The notes under the pieces: model-generated
The model's input: only the letters and a program-made list of their open reading frames with translations
Told to the model about the DNA's origin: nothing
Database searches by the model: none
In this document: one piece after another, positions 62,192 through 64,000 of the stretch
Position numbering within the stretch: the first letter of the stretch is position 1
Layout: each line of letters begins with the position of its first letter
Translations under genes and position numbers: made by a program
NCBI GenBank assembly: GCA_002337125.1
Contig: DDFJ01000004.1
Span: 62,001 to 126,000 of the forward strand
DNA length: 64,000 nt
Direction: 5' to 3'
Origin: Chitinophagaceae bacterium UBA1931
GTDB lineage: Bacteria; Bacteroidota; Bacteroidia; Chitinophagales; Chitinophagaceae

Positions 62192-62251
62192 AGTTACTGT
62201 GTTTTAGCGTTCAGGTTAAGATATATCTCAGCCGGGTCAAATCCCTGTTTT

Positions 62252-62291
62252 CTGCGCTACCGGTGCGCTGATCAGCGCACCGGTAGCGCAG
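62252..62291. repeat. Perfect 40-base GC-rich palindrome
   Basis: Each arm is 20 bases and begins CTGCGCTACCGGTGCGCTGA; the second is its exact reverse complement with no spacer. The outer parts ATCCCTG (62241-62247) and CAGGGAT (62289-62295) extend the symmetry after a small offset. It is much more GC-rich than the neighbourhood. Confidence 0.7.
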
Positions 62292-62720
62292 GGATAACGC
62301 ACTGATGATGGATTTATAACGGATGAAACAGGGTTTTGGTATCTGAATGAAAGGAGAATGAGCAATAAAGAATAAGAAATGAGGAATGAAAAAGTAAGAA
62401 AAGGCAGATTGCCACCTTTTATGCCAGGCGGGCCTGCTGCACAATTCCAATACTGTTTTCTGGCACTGGCTTCGTTTGTTTGCTTTGCATCCGGGTAGGT
62501 TTTAGTGAAATAAAATCACTTTTAATACGGCAACCCATGTGCATCCGATGGGAGCGTTTGAAGTTGTGTACGCATTCATTGTTCATTATTCACTGTTCTC
62601 CGTTCTCTACCCGTCAAACGAGGGCATCAGACGTTGTGCAACCATTCATTTCTCATTTGTCATTTGTTATTATTCATTTTTCACTACCCACCTCCCCCTT
62701 CCCCAGTGCATACAATTAGT

Positions 62721-62728
62721 TACCTTCG
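62721..62728 (+). promoter_or_regulatory. -7-like element before the DEAD-box helicase gene
   Basis: TACCTTCG differs from TAnnTTTG at one base. It ends only 5 bases before the ATG at 62734, so a transcript starting at the normal distance would have almost no leader. Confidence 0.4.
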
Positions 62729-62733
62729 CCGCT

Positions 62734-64000
62734 ATGCAACAACAACCCGGCTGGCTGAAAGATGCGCTCAGCAACCTGAATATCAAAGCGCTCAACGAAA
62801 TGCAGGAAGCGGCATTGAAAGCCACAGCCAAACATAAAGACCTTATTTTACTATCGGCCACAGGCAGTGGCAAAACACTGGCTTTTTTATTGCCATTGGT
62901 GGAACAGTTAAGAAAAAGCCCTGCTGAAACAAAGGCCATCATCATTGTGCCCTCACGTGAACTGGCCATGCAGATTGAGACTGTGTTTAAAAGTCTGCAG
63001 CTGAATTTAAAAGTTACCTGCTGTTATGGTGGTCATAAACGGGAGATTGAAGAAAACAATTTAAAACAGGCTCCTGCCCTGCTTATTGGTACACCGGGTC
63101 GCCTGGCCGATCATATAAGAAGGGGAAGCATCAGTACTGCTACCATTGAAACACTGGTGCTGGATGAGTTTGATAAATCGCTTGAACTGGGTTTCCAGGA
63201 AGAAATGTCGTTCATCATTGGCTCCTTACCCAACATCAGCGAACGCATGCTTACTTCTGCCACACAAATGGAAGAAATTCCTGCTTTTGTTGGATTGAAA
63301 GAACCTGTTACACTTGATTTTCTTTCGGGCAAGGAAGATATTGATACCGGTCTTGCCATTAAAACACTGCAAAGCGAAGAGAAAGATAAAATTGAAACAT
63401 TGTTCCGCCTCATCTGCATGCTGGGCAACCGTTCAACTATTGTGTTCTGCAATCACCGTGAAGCAGTGGAACGTACCAGTGAGTTGCTGAAAGAGCGTGA
63501 TATTGTAAATGTGTTTTATCATGGTGCAATGGAGCAACGTGAACGGGATGCGGCTTTATGCAAATTCCGTAACGGCACATCAAACGTTTTGGTAACAACT
63601 GATCTTGCTGCCCGTGGACTGGATATTGCCAACATCCGTTACATTATTCATTACCACCTGCCGCATAATGAAGATACGTTTACACACCGCAACGGACGTA
63701 CTGCACGTATGGAAGCAAGCGGTACTGCCATTGTGATCATTGGGCCCGAAGAAAAAATACCCGAATATATTCCTGCAGATGCGGAGGTGATTACATTGCC
63801 GGAAAAAGCAGAGATACCTGATAAACCCAAATGGACAACTTTGTTTATTGCAGCAGGTAAAAAAGACAAAGTGAACAAGATTGATATTGTTGGTTTCCTG
63901 AGCAACAAAGGACAATTGAAAAAAGAAGATATTGGTTTAATTGAGGTGAAGGATTTCTTTTCGTTTGTGGCGGTGAAGAAAATCAAAGCAAATCATACAC
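62734..64000 (+). CDS. DEAD-box RNA helicase with variant motifs (partial, cut at right edge)
   Basis: The open frame of 422 codons runs to the edge of the window. Both RecA-like domains are present: Walker A ATGSGKT (42-48), the motif II variant DEFD (144-147), SAT (175-177), TTDLAARGLDI and the motif VI variant HRNGRTAR (HRxGRTGR in most). Residues from about 370 on (VNKIDIVGFLSNKGQLKKEDIGLIEV) resemble the DbpA-type RNA-binding domain, so it may bind 23S rRNA and aid ribosome assembly. The last residues are missing. Confidence 0.85.
   Translation, partial: MQQQPGWLKDALSNLNIKALNEMQEAALKATAKHKDLILLSATGSGKTLAFLLPLVEQLRKSPAETKAIIIVPSRELAMQIETVFKSLQLNLKVTCCYGGHKREIEENNLKQAPALLIGTPGRLADHIRRGSISTATIETLVLDEFDKSLELGFQEEMSFIIGSLPNISERMLTSATQMEEIPAFVGLKEPVTLDFLSGKEDIDTGLAIKTLQSEEKDKIETLFRLICMLGNRSTIVFCNHREAVERTSELLKERDIVNVFYHGAMEQRERDAALCKFRNGTSNVLVTTDLAARGLDIANIRYIIHYHLPHNEDTFTHRNGRTARMEASGTAIVIIGPEEKIPEYIPADAEVITLPEKAEIPDKPKWTTLFIAAGKKDKVNKIDIVGFLSNKGQLKKEDIGLIEVKDFFSFVAVKKIKANHT

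Larger units (their letters stand above)
62192..62733. other. Long intergenic region with palindrome and low-complexity tracts
   Basis: These 542 bases have no credible gene. They contain a 40-base perfect palindrome (62252-62291), a purine-rich tract (62340-62402), and a pyrimidine-rich tract with repeated TTCATT or CATTC units (about 62565-62700) up to the helicase promoter. Confidence 0.55.

Noticed and set aside
62480..62837. Frames in the intergenic region before the helicase
   Set aside because: They arise from low-complexity DNA, and the second overlaps the helicase start in another frame.
1..64000. CRISPR arrays, tRNA, rRNA or IS elements
   Set aside because: I saw no regularly spaced repeats, no clover-leaf candidates, and no transposase-like protein.

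Overview
The window reads as chromosomal DNA of a Bacteroidota bacterium, most likely of the family Chitinophagaceae. The evidence is a fused SecDF, a type IX secretion (por) sorting domain at 52767-54074, bacillithiol biosynthesis (bshB1), families common in this phylum (DUF4294, DUF4395, DUF4468, DUF4397-like), many Sec signal peptides ending in AQ and SPII lipoproteins, and promoters of the Bacteroidota sigma-A type (TAnnTTTG) a short distance before several start codons. I saw no rRNA, tRNA, CRISPR array or insertion sequence.

Layout. 1-7 kb: the 3' end of topA, an aspartate aminotransferase, two overlapping lipoprotein genes (one a serine hydrolase) and secDF. 7-16 kb: an A-type Fe-S carrier, a methylmalonyl-CoA mutase large subunit without a B12 domain, an FMN-binding protein, a class C beta-lactamase-like hydrolase, an M20 amidohydrolase and secreted proteins of unknown function. 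16-23 kb: a YggS-type PLP protein, an acyl-CoA dehydrogenase, a MORN-repeat/caspase protein, a fatty acid desaturase, bshB1 and a DUF4294 protein. 23-29 kb: a half-length MFS protein, CorA, and a divergent pair made of a GH32-like protein and a fused sucrose-phosphate synthase/phosphatase. 28.8-31.7 kb: cytochrome c maturation (ccmE-ccmF), with an unusual CxxxY CcmE. 31.9-34.6 kb: a ureohydrolase, a free methionine-R-sulfoxide reductase and a saccharopine-dehydrogenase-like protein. 34.8-38.5 kb: an intact NarL-type sensor kinase and a second kinase-like protein that lacks the phospho-acceptor histidine. 38.6-45.9 kb: a nucleosidase, secreted and lipoproteins (one with a c-type haem motif), a heparin-lyase-I-like lipoprotein, and a gluconate-dehydrogenase-subunit-3/GMC oxidoreductase pair.

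46-62 kb is the accessory part. It has AT-rich orphan genes (46016-47047 and 58399-59049), a large S9 peptidase, a run of small secreted proteins, a T9SS cargo protein, two copies of a REP-like hairpin, an HxlR-DoxX-DsbA redox cassette with repeated operator-like sites, a 642-residue protein with a PD-(D/E)XK nuclease core bracketed by short inverted repeats, and a 40-bp perfect palindrome at 62252-62291. The window ends in a DEAD-box helicase with variant motifs, cut by the right edge.

Most of the window is housekeeping or envelope biology in short transcription units separated by clear Rho-independent terminators. The strongest candidates for something undescribed are the PD-(D/E)XK-like gene and its neighbour in the 58.4-61.3 kb island, the MORN/caspase protein with three CxxGxC modules, and the family of structured intergenic repeats. 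Where the longest reading frame opens at GTG or TTG, or overruns a promoter, I moved the start to an internal ATG and say so in the entry.
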